NCBI GenBank assembly: GCA_004299145.1
Contig: SCQD01000317.1
Location: 1-44,342 of the forward strand
DNA length: 44,342 bases
Source: Methylococcaceae bacterium
Lineage (GTDB): Bacteria > Pseudomonadota > Gammaproteobacteria > Methylococcales > Methylococcaceae
Direction: 5' to 3'
Part shown: piece by piece, positions 18,032-27,886 of the stretch
Position numbering within the stretch: position 1 is the stretch's first letter
How the letters are laid out: each line of letters opens with the position of its first letter
The notes under the pieces: model-generated
Told to the model about the DNA's origin: nothing
Databases searched by the model: none
The model's input: only the letters and a program-made list of their open reading frames with translations
Position numbers and translations under genes: made by a program

Positions 18032-19402
18032 TCAAAAAGCATCCAGCGCTTCCCGCAGCGTCTTGACCGCCAATACCTGCAAGCCTGCTATCGCTAGTCT
18101 GGGCGCGTTTTTATGCGGCACCAGCGCGGTTTTGAAGCCGTGCTTGGCGACTTCTTTCAGCCGCTCGTCGCCGTTGGGCACCGGGCGCACCTCGCCGGTC
18201 AGGCCCAGTTCGCCGAACATCACCCAATCGCGCGGCACCGGCTTGTCCCGGTAGCTGGACAGCGCGGCCATCACCACCGCCAGATCGCCGGCGGTTTCGG
18301 TCAGGCGCACGCCGCCCACCAGATTGATGAACACGTCCTGATTGCCCATGGGCACGCCACCGTGGCGGTGCAGCACCGCCAACAGCATCGCCAGCCGGTT
18401 CTGCTCCATGCCCAGCGTCACGCGGCGCGGCATGCCGGACTGGCATTCGTCCACCAAGGCTTGTACTTCCACCAGCATGGGGCGGCTGCCTTCGCGCGTC
18501 ACCGTTACCACGCTGCCCGGCGTTTCGCCTTCGTGGCGCGATAAAAATATGGCGGAAGGGTTTTTGACTTCTTTCAAGCCGCCTTCGGTCATGGCGAATA
18601 CGCCCAGTTCGTTCACCGCGCCGAAACGGTTTTTGAAAGCGCGCACCACGCGGAAACGGCTGCCCGGATCGCCCTCGAAATACAGCACCGTATCCACTAT
18701 GTGTTCCAGCACGCGCGGCCCGGCCAGCGCGCCTTCCTTGGTGACGTGGCCGACCAGAAACACCACGGTATTGGTCTGTTTCGCCAAACGCACCAATTGC
18801 GCCGCGCATTCGCGCACCTGCGCCACCGAACCCGGCGCGGATTGCAGCAACTCGCTGTAGACGGTCTGGATGGAGTCGACCACCAAGACTTGCGGCTTGC
18901 GCTCCTGCACTTGGGCGGTGATGCGTTCCAGCGAAGTTTCCGCCAGGGCGAATACCCGCTCCACGCCCAGCTCCAGCCGCTTGGCGCGCAGGCTCACCTG
19001 CTGCACCGATTCCTCGCCGGTCACGTACAGCGTCGAAAGCCGTGCGCTCAACGCCGCCACGGTTTGCAGCAGCAGAGTGGATTTGCCGATGCCCGGGTCG
19101 CCGCCCAGCAGCACCGCCGAGCCCGGCACCAGGCCGCCGCCCAACACGCGGTCCAGCTCCTGCGTTCCGGTCAGTACCCGCTGGACGTCTTCGGCAGCCA
19201 CCGACGCCAGCGATACCACCGTACCGCCCGCCGCCCCGGCATAACCACCGCGCCGCGCCGGCTGGGCCGGGGCCGGGGATTCCAGTGATTCCACCAGGGT
19301 GTTCCAGCCGCCGCAGCCCGGGCACTGCCCGGCCCATTTGGGCTGTACGTGGCCGCACTCGGTGCAGCGGTGGACGACGGTGGCGGGTTTGGTGCGGGAC
19401 AT
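18032..19402 (-). CDS. radA: DNA repair protein RadA
   Basis: Zinc finger CTECGHVQPKWAGQCPGCGGWNT; Walker A GDPGIGKST; KNRFG motif; Lon-like C-terminus. Confidence 0.98.
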   Translation of the reverse strand: MSRTKPATVVHRCTECGHVQPKWAGQCPGCGGWNTLVESLESPAPAQPARRGGYAGAAGGTVVSLASVAAEDVQRVLTGTQELDRVLGGGLVPGSAVLLGGDPGIGKSTLLLQTVAALSARLSTLYVTGEESVQQVSLRAKRLELGVERVFALAETSLERITAQVQERKPQVLVVDSIQTVYSELLQSAPGSVAQVRECAAQLVRLAKQTNTVVFLVGHVTKEGALAGPRVLEHIVDTVLYFEGDPGSRFRVVRAFKNRFGAVNELGVFAMTEGGLKEVKNPSAIFLSRHEGETPGSVVTVTREGSRPMLVEVQALVDECQSGMPRRVTLGMEQNRLAMLLAVLHRHGGVPMGNQDVFINLVGGVRLTETAGDLAVVMAALSSYRDKPVPRDWVMFGELGLTGEVRPVPNGDERLKEVAKHGFKTALVPHKNAPRLAIAGLQVLAVKTLREALDAF

Positions 19403-19453
19403 GGATGCTCGATATTGGCTGGATTGAAAGCCTCAACCCAGCGTTGCGGGTTC

Positions 19454-20089
19454 TTAGAAGAAATCGACGGCGGTGGGGGCGGGCACGCTGATGGTATCGA
19501 TGTACTTGGTTTCTTGCTCGGCGATGATGTTGGTGTGCAGCGAGCGCACGCGCTTGACCAAGACTTCGCCTTTGGCGGGAAGGTAAACGACGATGCGCGG
19601 ATGAATGCTGCCGACGTCTTCCGACAGCACCGGCAGGTTTTCGGTTGCCAGGTATTCGCGCACAAAGCTGATGTTGCGCGCGCCGACATCCGACAGTCTC
19701 GCAAGGATGCGGCCACCGCCAAAAATCTTGGCTTCCAGGTTTTTGCGCGCGCCGCCGTTTTTCATGATCTCGTTGATCAAGTGCTCCATGGCGTAATTGC
19801 CGTACATGGTGGCGGCGGAGCCCCAATCGCGCTGCTCGGCCATTTCCGGCGTGAACGGCAGCATGAAATGATTCATGCCGCCGACGCCGCTCACCCGGTC
19901 CCTTATGCACGCCGCGACACAGGAGCCCAGCGTGGTGTAGATGGCTTCGTCGTTGCGCGTGACGTAAAACTCTCCGGGTTGCAGACGGGCCAGGGGTTTG
20001 GCCAGTTTCTCGTCCCAGGTGCGCTTGATGTGCTCAAAACCGCGCAAAGACGGCGGCAGCGGGGGATTATCGGTGGCTGGAAGATACAT
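19454..20089 (-). CDS. cheD: Chemoreceptor glutamine deamidase CheD
   Basis: LGSCVAACIRDRVSGVGGMNHFMLP; GGARKNLEAKIFGGG. Confidence 0.93.
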   Translation of the reverse strand: MYLPATDNPPLPPSLRGFEHIKRTWDEKLAKPLARLQPGEFYVTRNDEAIYTTLGSCVAACIRDRVSGVGGMNHFMLPFTPEMAEQRDWGSAATMYGNYAMEHLINEIMKNGGARKNLEAKIFGGGRILARLSDVGARNISFVREYLATENLPVLSEDVGSIHPRIVVYLPAKGEVLVKRVRSLHTNIIAEQETKYIDTISVPAPTAVDFF

Positions 20090-20127
20090 GTTCCGCTGAC
20101 ACTCTGCTGAAGCGACGCATTAGGCCG

Positions 20128-21051
20128 TCATGACAGGCAAGCCTGATCGGCCTGATGAGCATTGAGAAAAGCTTCCACGGCCAGGCGCTTGCCGCCGGGC
20201 AATTGCACTTCATCCAGGCGCAGCATGCCATCGCCGGTGGCCACGTGCATGGTTTTGCCGCAGACGGTCACGCGGCCGGGTTCGCCGTGGGCTGATTGCG
20301 GCAATGCCTGGGCGCGCCAAATGCGCAGCTGTTTGCCTTGAAAGCCGGTTTCCGCCACCGGCCAGGGGTTGAATGCCCGCACCAGCCGCTCCAGGTGTGC
20401 CGCCGGTTGTGTCCAGTCGATGCGCGCTTCCTGTTTGCTGAGCTTTTCCGCATAAGTCACCAAGGCGTCCTGCTGTACTTCCCCGGCCAGCTTTTCAGCC
20501 CACAGATCGGGCAGGGCAGTGCGCAGCAAATCGGCGCCGAGCAACGCCAGACGGTCGTGCAATTCTCCGCCGGTTTCATCGGCGCCGATGGGGGTGACGG
20601 ATTTTTTCAACATGGGGCCGGCATCCAGTTTAAGCTCGATGCGCATCAGCGTAACCCCGGTTTGCGGATCGCCGGCGAGCAGGGCCCTTTGGATGGGCGC
20701 CGCGCCGCGCCAGCGCGGCAGCAGGGAGGCGTGCAGGTTGACGCAGCCCAGGCGCGGTGCGTCCAGTACCGTCTGCGGCAGCAACAGGCCGTAGGCCACC
20801 ACCACCATCAGATCGGCGTTCAGCGCTTGCAGGTTTTCCACGGCACCGGGCTCTTTGAACGAAACCGGCTGTAGTACCGGCAAGCCGTGCCGTAGCGCCA
20901 GTTGCTTGACCGGGCTGGCCAGCGCGTGCCGGCCCCGTCCGGCGGGCCGGTCCGGCTGGGTATAGACGGCGCACGGCGCATGGCCGGCATCCAGCAGCAT
21001 CTGCAGGGTAGGCACGGCAAAATCCGGCGTACCGGCGAAAATGATCTTCAT
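20128..21051 (-). CDS. fmt: Methionyl-tRNA formyltransferase
   Basis: MKIIFAGTPDFAVPTLQ; LGCVNLHASLLPRWRGAAPIQRALLAGD. Confidence 0.98.
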   Translation of the reverse strand: MKIIFAGTPDFAVPTLQMLLDAGHAPCAVYTQPDRPAGRGRHALASPVKQLALRHGLPVLQPVSFKEPGAVENLQALNADLMVVVAYGLLLPQTVLDAPRLGCVNLHASLLPRWRGAAPIQRALLAGDPQTGVTLMRIELKLDAGPMLKKSVTPIGADETGGELHDRLALLGADLLRTALPDLWAEKLAGEVQQDALVTYAEKLSKQEARIDWTQPAAHLERLVRAFNPWPVAETGFQGKQLRIWRAQALPQSAHGEPGRVTVCGKTMHVATGDGMLRLDEVQLPGGKRLAVEAFLNAHQADQACLS

Positions 21052-21086
21052 ATCAGCAAGGCGTTGGGGTGTAGCCGGTGAAGCGG

Positions 21087-21629
21087 CTAGATCGGAGCGG
21101 CGTGCGAACCGGGCTTGGCGCGCGGTTCATGTTTTTGGCGATGGGCTTTTTGGATTTTTTTGCGCGCCATGTGCCGTTTCAAGGGTGATAGATAGTCGAC
21201 GAACAGCTTGCCTTCCAGGTGATCCAGTTCGTGCTGGATGCACACCGCCAGCAAGCCGCCGGTTTCCAGCTCGAATGATTGGCCGGTACGGTCTTGCGCG
21301 CGCACCGTGATTTTTTCGGCCCGCGTGATTTTTTCGAACACGCCGGGTACGGATAAACAGCCCTCTTCGGACTCTTCCTCGCCTTCCTTGCTGATGATTT
21401 CCGGGTTGATCAAACACAAAGGCGAGTTTTTTTCTTCGGTGACGTCGATCACCACCACGCGCTTGTGAACGTTGACCTGGGGCGCGGCCAGTCCAACGCC
21501 CGGTGCTGCGTACATGGTTTCCAGCATATCGTCCAGCAATCGCCTGGCGGCATCGTCCACCACCGCTATGGGCTGGGCTTTTTTGCGCAATCGTTCGTCG
21601 GGGAATTCAAGGATGGTCAGAATGGTCAT
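21087..21629 (-). CDS. def: Peptide deformylase
   Basis: [40 protein letters not shown]. Start ATG at 21629 preferred. Confidence 0.98.
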   Translation of the reverse strand: MTILTILEFPDERLRKKAQPIAVVDDAARRLLDDMLETMYAAPGVGLAAPQVNVHKRVVVIDVTEEKNSPLCLINPEIISKEGEEESEEGCLSVPGVFEKITRAEKITVRAQDRTGQSFELETGGLLAVCIQHELDHLEGKLFVDYLSPLKRHMARKKIQKAHRQKHEPRAKPGSHAAPI

Positions 21630-21764
21630 GTCGTTGGTTGCCAGGTCATGTGCTGTATGCAATTCTAACGGAATTTCTCTACACTTGGCAGGAAACCCGC
21701 CCACCGACGCCGCATAAATGAAGGGTTAGCCGGGGGTATAGCGCTGAATTCGGAACTTTTGCCC

Positions 21765-22826
21765 ATGAATATACGTATTACCCTGATCGGCTTGTTGACA
21801 CTGACTATCGGCACCGGCGCGATGGCGGAAAAAAAAGAACTGGTGCTCAATCCCCAGCATCCCGAGCAATACGTGGTGGCTCAAGGCGATACCCTGTGGG
21901 ATGTGGCGGGCAAATTTCTCAAAGATCCCTGGTTGTGGCCGGAATTGTGGGCCGCGGGGGACGGAAGCACGCGCATTTTGCACCCCGGTGACGTGTTGAG
22001 GCTGAGCCAGGTCGACGGTAAACCGCGTTTGTTGTTGAATGATCCCGGCACTGCGCCGCGCCGTCGTGGTGGCGCACTGCCCGTGGTCAAGCTGTCGCCC
22101 AAAGTACGCGCCACCGATATCAGCGGGGAAATACCGGTTATCCCCCTAAGCACCATCCGCGCTTTCCTCAGTTCGCCCAAAGTCGTGGAAGAAAGCACGC
22201 TGGATAACGCGCCTTATCTGCTGGCATTGGCTGATGGGCGCAGCGTCGCCGGAACCGGCGAAAAAATTTATGTGCAAGGCGTGGATGCCGCCGATCAATC
22301 GGCTTATGGCTTGTTCCACAAAGGCAAGCCCTTTCTGGACGGCGACAGCGGCGACGAACTGGGTTATGAAGCCATCCAGGTAGCCGACGTCAGCCTGCTG
22401 CAGGAAGGTGATCCCGCCATATTCCAGATAAACCACGCTTTCAGGGAGGTGAAGGCCGGTGACCGCTTATTGCCGCTGGACGATGAGCGGGTGCCGTCCC
22501 GCTATGAACCCCATGCACCCGATGTTGAATTGAAAGGCCATATCGTCGGCATCATGGGCGATGCGCCGCACGTGGGGCATTATTCCGTGGTGGTGGTGGA
22601 CAAGGGCGGCAACGATGGGCTGGAAGTCGGTCACGTGTTGGACGTGACCCGCAACAACCGCGTCGTACCCGATACGCGCAGCAACAACCCCTATGAAGAA
22701 ATCACCCTGCCGCCGGAAGTCGTGGGTAATCTGTTGATTTTCCGCACTTTCGAGCGCGTCAGTTTTGGCTTGATCATGAAAGCCAGCCTCGGCTTGACGG
22801 TGGGCGACGTGGTGCAAACCCCATAA
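21765..22826 (+). CDS. LysM peptidoglycan-binding domain protein
   Basis: Signal peptide; YVVAQGDTLWDVAGKFLKDPWLWPELWAAG; divergent from def and upstream of dprA as in many gammaproteobacteria. Confidence 0.9.
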   Translation: MNIRITLIGLLTLTIGTGAMAEKKELVLNPQHPEQYVVAQGDTLWDVAGKFLKDPWLWPELWAAGDGSTRILHPGDVLRLSQVDGKPRLLLNDPGTAPRRRGGALPVVKLSPKVRATDISGEIPVIPLSTIRAFLSSPKVVEESTLDNAPYLLALADGRSVAGTGEKIYVQGVDAADQSAYGLFHKGKPFLDGDSGDELGYEAIQVADVSLLQEGDPAIFQINHAFREVKAGDRLLPLDDERVPSRYEPHAPDVELKGHIVGIMGDAPHVGHYSVVVVDKGGNDGLEVGHVLDVTRNNRVVPDTRSNNPYEEITLPPEVVGNLLIFRTFERVSFGLIMKASLGLTVGDVVQTP

Positions 22827-22861
22827 CAACTGGGCAGCGCCCCAGGTCGGCATCATTTCCC

Positions 22862-22954
22862 GTGTTCTATCTCGACTTGTTTTTTGCGCTTTCGCGCCAT
22901 AACGTGGATTACGTGGTGATCGGCGGCTTGGTTGCCATAAAAGCAGGGGCGTGA
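22862..22954 (+). pseudogene. N-terminal fragment of a nucleotidyltransferase-like gene
   Basis: Frame reads VFYLDLFFALSRHNVDYVVIGGLVAIKAGA*; 'L...L..h.VdYvvIGG.A' is the N-terminal signature of MNT/AbiEii-type nucleotidyltransferases; stops after about 30 codons. Confidence 0.5.
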
Positions 22955-22980
22955 ACGACGACGTCGACTATGGGTTAGAC

Positions 22981-24081
22981 ATGCGCACATCCGAACCGAA
23001 TACACTGCGGGACTGGCTGGCCCTGGTGCGCGCGCCGGGTGTGGGCAGCGTCTCCTGTCTCAAACTGCTGGAACGCTGGGCCACGCCGGCTGCGGTATTG
23101 GCGCAAACGGAAGCCGCGTTGCGTGAATTCGGGCTGGCTCCGGAAACCGTGGCCTGTCTGCGCCAACCCGACTGGCAGACAGTCGACGCCGATCTGGCCT
23201 GGCTGGAAGCGGAAGGTTGCCACGCCATTACCCTGGCCGATGCCCTGTACCCGCCGCTGCTCAAGCAAATCCACGATCCTCCCGCCGTGCTGTTCGTGCG
23301 CGGCGATCCGGCAGTGCTGTCCCTGCCGCAACTGGCGGTGGTGGGTAGCCGCAATCCTACTCCCCCCGGCGAACAAACCGCCCTGGACTTCAGCGCCGCC
23401 CTCGGCCGGGCCGGCTTTGTCATTACCAGCGGCATGGCACTGGGCATCGACGCCGCCGGCCATCGCGGGGCGCTGGCCGGCGGCGGCAATACCGTGGCTG
23501 TGGTCGGCACCGGTCTGGATAGGGTCTATCCGGCGCGCCACCGGCGATTGGCCCACGATATTGCTGAACACGGTGCGCTGGTTACCGAGTTTTTGCCGGG
23601 CACGCCGGTGTTGCCGGGCAATTTTCCGCGCCGCAATCGTCTTATCAGCGGCCTTAGCCTGGGGGTGTTGGTGGTGGAAGCGGCGGCGCAAAGCGGCTCT
23701 TTGATTACCGCGCGTCTGGCGCTGGAGCAGGGGCGCGAAGTGTTCGCCATTCCCGGTTCCATTCACAATCCGCTGGCCAAGGGTTGTAACGCCTTGATTC
23801 GCCAGGGCGCCAAATTGGTGGAAACGGTGGAGGATATATTGGAAGAGCTGGGCGCTTATGCGGGTCCGGCTTTATCCGGGGAAAACCCGCCGTCAGGCGC
23901 GCTGGAACCCTCCGCCGAACACCTGCGTCTGCTCAAATTTGTTGCCTATGAGCCCACCACAGTAGATACTCTAGTCGCGGCCAGCGGTGAAACGCCTGAA
24001 GTTGTTGCTTCCACGTTGCTATTGCTGGAGTTGTCGGGACACATTGCTTCCGCTGCAGGTGGTCGCTATTACCGGTTGTAA
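22981..24081 (+). CDS. dprA: DNA-processing protein DprA
   Basis: AVVGSRNPTPPGEQTALDFSAAL; SGMALGIDAAGHRGAL; VVGTGLDRVYPARH. ATG at 22981 preferred over GTG at 22951. Confidence 0.96.
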   Translation: MRTSEPNTLRDWLALVRAPGVGSVSCLKLLERWATPAAVLAQTEAALREFGLAPETVACLRQPDWQTVDADLAWLEAEGCHAITLADALYPPLLKQIHDPPAVLFVRGDPAVLSLPQLAVVGSRNPTPPGEQTALDFSAALGRAGFVITSGMALGIDAAGHRGALAGGGNTVAVVGTGLDRVYPARHRRLAHDIAEHGALVTEFLPGTPVLPGNFPRRNRLISGLSLGVLVVEAAAQSGSLITARLALEQGREVFAIPGSIHNPLAKGCNALIRQGAKLVETVEDILEELGAYAGPALSGENPPSGALEPSAEHLRLLKFVAYEPTTVDTLVAASGETPEVVASTLLLLELSGHIASAAGGRYYRL

Positions 24082-24133
24082 CAGACCACACCCAGGCTCT
24101 CCGCCTGATAACCCATGAAAACCAGCCCACTCG

Positions 24134-24598
24134 ATGAAAGAAAACGTATTTGACATCCTGATCTACCTGTTCGAAAACTACATTGACGACGACAGCAATC
24201 GGGTATCCGATCCGGACGTCATCAATAACGAATTGGTGGAAGCCGGTTTTCCCCAAGCGGTCATCAACAAAGCATTTTATTGGCTGGAGTCCCTGGCTGA
24301 ACAGCGCACCGTCAAAACCAGCCTGTCCGCCTGCCGCATTTATTGCGAAGAGGAAATGGCGCGCCTGGATGTGGAATGCCGGGGGTTTCTGCTGTACCTG
24401 GAACAGTGCGAGATCCTCAACGCCACCAGCCGTGAATTGATCATCGATCGGCTCATGGCGCTGGAAGAAGACGACATCACCCTGGACGACCTCAAGTGGG
24501 TGGTGCTGCTGGTGTTGTTCAGCCAGCCCGACGAGGAAGTGGCTTTCGCACGCATGGAAGACCTGGTGTATGGCACTATTCCCCAGCAATTGCACTAA
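24134..24598 (+). CDS. smg: Smg/DUF494 family protein
   Basis: MKENVFDILIYLFENYIDDD; located between dprA and topA. Confidence 0.93.
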   Translation: MKENVFDILIYLFENYIDDDSNRVSDPDVINNELVEAGFPQAVINKAFYWLESLAEQRTVKTSLSACRIYCEEEMARLDVECRGFLLYLEQCEILNATSRELIIDRLMALEEDDITLDDLKWVVLLVLFSQPDEEVAFARMEDLVYGTIPQQLH

Positions 24599-24634
24599 AC
24601 CATCGTTTTTCGCTTCATCCCTTATTCTGTCTCC

Positions 24635-26941
24635 ATGAGCAACAATCTCGTCATCGTCGAATCGCCCGCCAAGGCCAAGACCATCGAAAAATACTTGGGC
24701 AAGGACTTTCACGTCCTTGCTTCTTACGGCCACGTGCGCGACTTGATCCCCAAGGAAGGCGCGGTAGATCCTGAACACGACTTCGCCATGCGCTACGAAG
24801 TCATCGAAAAAAACAGCAAATACGTGCAAGCCATCGCCAAGGCTGCCAAAGACGCCGATGCGCTGTATCTGGCGACCGACCCTGACCGCGAAGGCGAGGC
24901 CATTTCCTGGCACATCCACGAAATTCTGCGCGAAAAAAACGTGCTGAAAGACAAGCCGGTGTACCGCGTGGCTTTCCACGAAATCACCAAGCGCGCCATC
25001 ACCGAGGCTATTGCCGATCCCAAGCTCCTGTCCATGAATCTGGTCAACGCCCAGCAGGCGCGCCGCGCTCTGGACTATCTGGTCGGCTTTAATCTTTCGC
25101 CGCTGCTGTGGAAAAAAATCCGCCGCGGCTTGTCGGCGGGCCGCGTACAAAGCCCGGCCTTGCGCATGATTGTCGAGCGGGAGCTGGAAATCGAAGCGTT
25201 CCAGACCCGCGAATACTGGACCATAGACGCCGCCGCGCAAACCGCCAAGGCGCAGGAGTTCAAAGCGCGCCTGACTTATTACGCCAGCGACAAACAAGAG
25301 CAGTTCAGCGTCACCAACACCGAGCAGGCCGCGCAAATGCGCGCCGAACTGCTGAACGCGGCGGCGGGCAGTTTGCGCGTATCGAAACTGGAAAAGAAGC
25401 AGCGCAAGCGCAATCCGGCCCCACCGTTCATCACTTCGACGCTGCAACAGGAAGCCGCGCGCAAGCTGGGTTTCACCACCCGCCGCACCATGACCGTCGC
25501 CCAGCAATTGTACGAAGGCATCGACATCGGCGGCGAAGCCGTGGGTCTGATCACCTATATGCGTACCGACTCGACGGCGCTGTCGGTGGATGCCGTAACG
25601 GAGATTCGTCAATTGATAGGCGAGCGTTTCGGCAATGAAAATCTGCCGGACGCGCCGCGCATCTACAAAACCAAATCGAAAAACGCCCAGGAAGCGCACG
25701 AAGCCGTGCGCCCCACTTCGGCGTTGCGCGTGCCGGAAAGCCTGAAAAGCTATTTGAGCGCGGACCAGGTCAAGCTGTACACCCTGATCTGGAAGCGCAC
25801 CGTCGCCTGCCAGATGATCCACGCCACCATCAATACCGTGGCGGCCGACCTGGCGGGCGGTGAAGGCCACGTATTCCGCGCCACTGGTTCCACCATCGCC
25901 CATCCCGGCTTTATGGCGGTATACCTGGAAGGCCGCGACGACGCTGCGGCCGATGATGACGAAGAAAGCGTGCTGCCGCCCTTGCAGGAAGGCGAAGACG
26001 TGGACCTGCTGGACGTTATCACCGCCCAGCACTTTACCGAACCACCACCGCGCTACACCGAAGCCAGTCTGGTCAAAACCCTGGAAGAACACGGCATCGG
26101 CCGGCCTTCCACCTATGCTTCCATCATTTCCACCTTGCAGCAGCGCGAATACGTCACGCTGGACAGCAAGCGCTTTTACCCGACCGACGTGGGGCGCATC
26201 GTCAATAAATTTCTTACCGAGCACTTCACCCAATACGTCGACTACAACTTCACCGCGCTGCTGGAAGACGACCTGGACGCCGTGGCGCGCGGTGAAAAGC
26301 AGTGGGTGCCGCTGCTCAAGCAATTCTGGGTGCCGTTCACCGGCCTGATTTCCAGCAAAGACGAAAGCCTCAAGCGCCAGGACGTCACCCAGGAAGCCAT
26401 GGACGAAGCCTGCCCGGAATGCGGTTCCAAGCTCTCCATCCGCCTGGGGCGCAATGGCCGCTTTGTCGGCTGCACCAACTATCCCGAGTGCAAATACACG
26501 CGCAACCTCAACCCGGAAGCCAACACCGAGGAAGTCAAGCCGGAAATCGTCGAAGGCCGCGTCTGCCCCGAGTGCAGCCTGCCTTTGGTCATCAAAACCG
26601 GCCGTTACGGCAAGTTCATCGGTTGCAGCGGCTATCCCAAGTGCAAGTTCATCGAACCGTTGGTTAAGCCCGCCGACACCGGCGTGACTTGTCCCGAATG
26701 CAAAACCGGCACCCTGCTGACGCGCAAATCCCGCTTCGGCAAGCTGTTCTATTCCTGTTCGACTTATCCCAAGTGCAACTACGCGGCCTGGAACCCGCCC
26801 ATCGCCGAGCCGTGTCCCAACTGCGGCTGGCCGATACTGACGCTGAAAACCACCAAGCGGCGCGGCACTGAAAAAGTCTGCCCGCAAAAAGACTGCGGCT
26901 ATGCCACGCCTTATGAAGGCGTAATGCCGGAAGGGGTTTAA
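24635..26941 (+). CDS. topA: DNA topoisomerase I with C-terminal zinc ribbons
   Basis: MSNNLVIVESPAKAKTIEKYLG; GLITYMRTDST; several C-terminal Cys4 zinc ribbons. Confidence 0.99.
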   Translation: MSNNLVIVESPAKAKTIEKYLGKDFHVLASYGHVRDLIPKEGAVDPEHDFAMRYEVIEKNSKYVQAIAKAAKDADALYLATDPDREGEAISWHIHEILREKNVLKDKPVYRVAFHEITKRAITEAIADPKLLSMNLVNAQQARRALDYLVGFNLSPLLWKKIRRGLSAGRVQSPALRMIVERELEIEAFQTREYWTIDAAAQTAKAQEFKARLTYYASDKQEQFSVTNTEQAAQMRAELLNAAAGSLRVSKLEKKQRKRNPAPPFITSTLQQEAARKLGFTTRRTMTVAQQLYEGIDIGGEAVGLITYMRTDSTALSVDAVTEIRQLIGERFGNENLPDAPRIYKTKSKNAQEAHEAVRPTSALRVPESLKSYLSADQVKLYTLIWKRTVACQMIHATINTVAADLAGGEGHVFRATGSTIAHPGFMAVYLEGRDDAAADDDEESVLPPLQEGEDVDLLDVITAQHFTEPPPRYTEASLVKTLEEHGIGRPSTYASIISTLQQREYVTLDSKRFYPTDVGRIVNKFLTEHFTQYVDYNFTALLEDDLDAVARGEKQWVPLLKQFWVPFTGLISSKDESLKRQDVTQEAMDEACPECGSKLSIRLGRNGRFVGCTNYPECKYTRNLNPEANTEEVKPEIVEGRVCPECSLPLVIKTGRYGKFIGCSGYPKCKFIEPLVKPADTGVTCPECKTGTLLTRKSRFGKLFYSCSTYPKCNYAAWNPPIAEPCPNCGWPILTLKTTKRRGTEKVCPQKDCGYATPYEGVMPEGV

Positions 26942-26952
26942 TCGTGAGGTTA

Positions 26953-27221
26953 ATCGTTCCCACGCTCTGCGTGGGAATGCAGCCCGGGACGCTCCGCGTC
27001 GCGCGACTGCTGGGGATGTTGCTTTTTGCAAGTTACCGAATGCTTAATCAAAGCCGCCGCGTCAGTCGTAGGCTACGCTTACTTTGCGGCGCTTAAAGTA
27101 CCATTCTCAGCTTGATAGTCGATTAAAACGGCAGTGAAGTACCTCGCAAAAATATCCGCCTGTGTGGATACGGGACGCAGAGCGTCCCTGGCTGCGTTCC
27201 CACGCAGAGCGTGGGAACGAT
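26953..27221. repeat. Second composite palindromic element with the same inverted ends as 3943-4319
   Basis: Left atcgttcccacgctctgcgtgggaatgcagcccgggacgctccgcgtc (26953-27000); right cgggacgcagagcgtccctggctgcgttcccacgcagagcgtgggaacgat (27171-27221), inverted; different core. Confidence 0.9.
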
Positions 27222-27270
27222 AAAACAATAAAATAGTCACCCTAATTTTCAACTTGATCAGGTGCAAACC

Positions 27271-27783
27271 ATGACCAACCCAACTTCTTTTGTCGCCGTA
27301 TTAATGGGCTCCGATTCGGACCTGCCGGTGATGCAAGCCACGCTGGATGTGCTCACACAACTGGGGGTAGCGCATGAAGTACGCATCACCTCCGCCCACC
27401 GTACGCCGGACGCTACCCGTGCTTACGTGCAGGAAGCCGACCAGCGCGGCTGCGACGTCTTCATCGCCGCCGCCGGCATGGCCGCCCATCTGGCGGGCGC
27501 TGTGGCCGCCCACACGCTGAAGCCGGTGCTGGGCGTGCCGCTGGACGCCAGTTCGCTGCAAGGCATGGATGCGTTGCTGTCCACCGTGCAAATGCCCGGC
27601 GGCATACCGGTGGGCTGTCTGGCGGTGGGCAAGGCCGGTGCCAAAAACGCCGGCTATCTGGCCGCGCAGATACTCTCCATCAACGACCCCGTCCTGGCGC
27701 AAAAGCTGCGCGCGGACCGCGCCAAAACCGCCGACGAAGTCATCAGGAAGAATGCTGAATTGCAGACAAAACTGGCTGTATAG
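27271..27783 (+). CDS. purE: N5-carboxyaminoimidazole ribonucleotide mutase
   Basis: VAVLMGSDSDLPVM; SAHRTPD; AAGMAAHLAGAVAAHT; LLSTVQMPGGIPV. ATG at 27271. Confidence 0.97.
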   Translation: MTNPTSFVAVLMGSDSDLPVMQATLDVLTQLGVAHEVRITSAHRTPDATRAYVQEADQRGCDVFIAAAGMAAHLAGAVAAHTLKPVLGVPLDASSLQGMDALLSTVQMPGGIPVGCLAVGKAGAKNAGYLAAQILSINDPVLAQKLRADRAKTADEVIRKNAELQTKLAV

Positions 27784-27798
27784 ATCGAGCGGGTCGAG

Positions 27799-27828
27799 CT
27801 GGTTCCCAAGCTCCAGCTTGGGAACCAG
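27799..27828. repeat. Perfect 30-bp palindromic hairpin
   Basis: ctggttcccaagctccagcttgggaaccag just downstream of purE. Confidence 0.85.
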
Positions 27829-27886
27829 CCGGAAACCAGTCAAAGATGACGGCGCGTACCACTTCTGACCATAAAGTATTTAAGCC

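Noticed and set aside
18111-19910. 599-aa ORF on the minus strand over radA/cheD
   Set aside because: Alternative frame of radA/cheD with Arg/Gly/His-rich composition; artefact of high GC.
23933-27031. 1032-aa open frame antisense to topA/smg/dprA
   Set aside because: Runs antisense to three clear housekeeping genes; composition is typical of reverse-strand GC-rich codon bias, no recognisable domain.
27799-27828. Hairpin after purE as an intrinsic terminator
   Set aside because: No T-tract follows the stem on the plus strand; better described as a dispersed palindrome.
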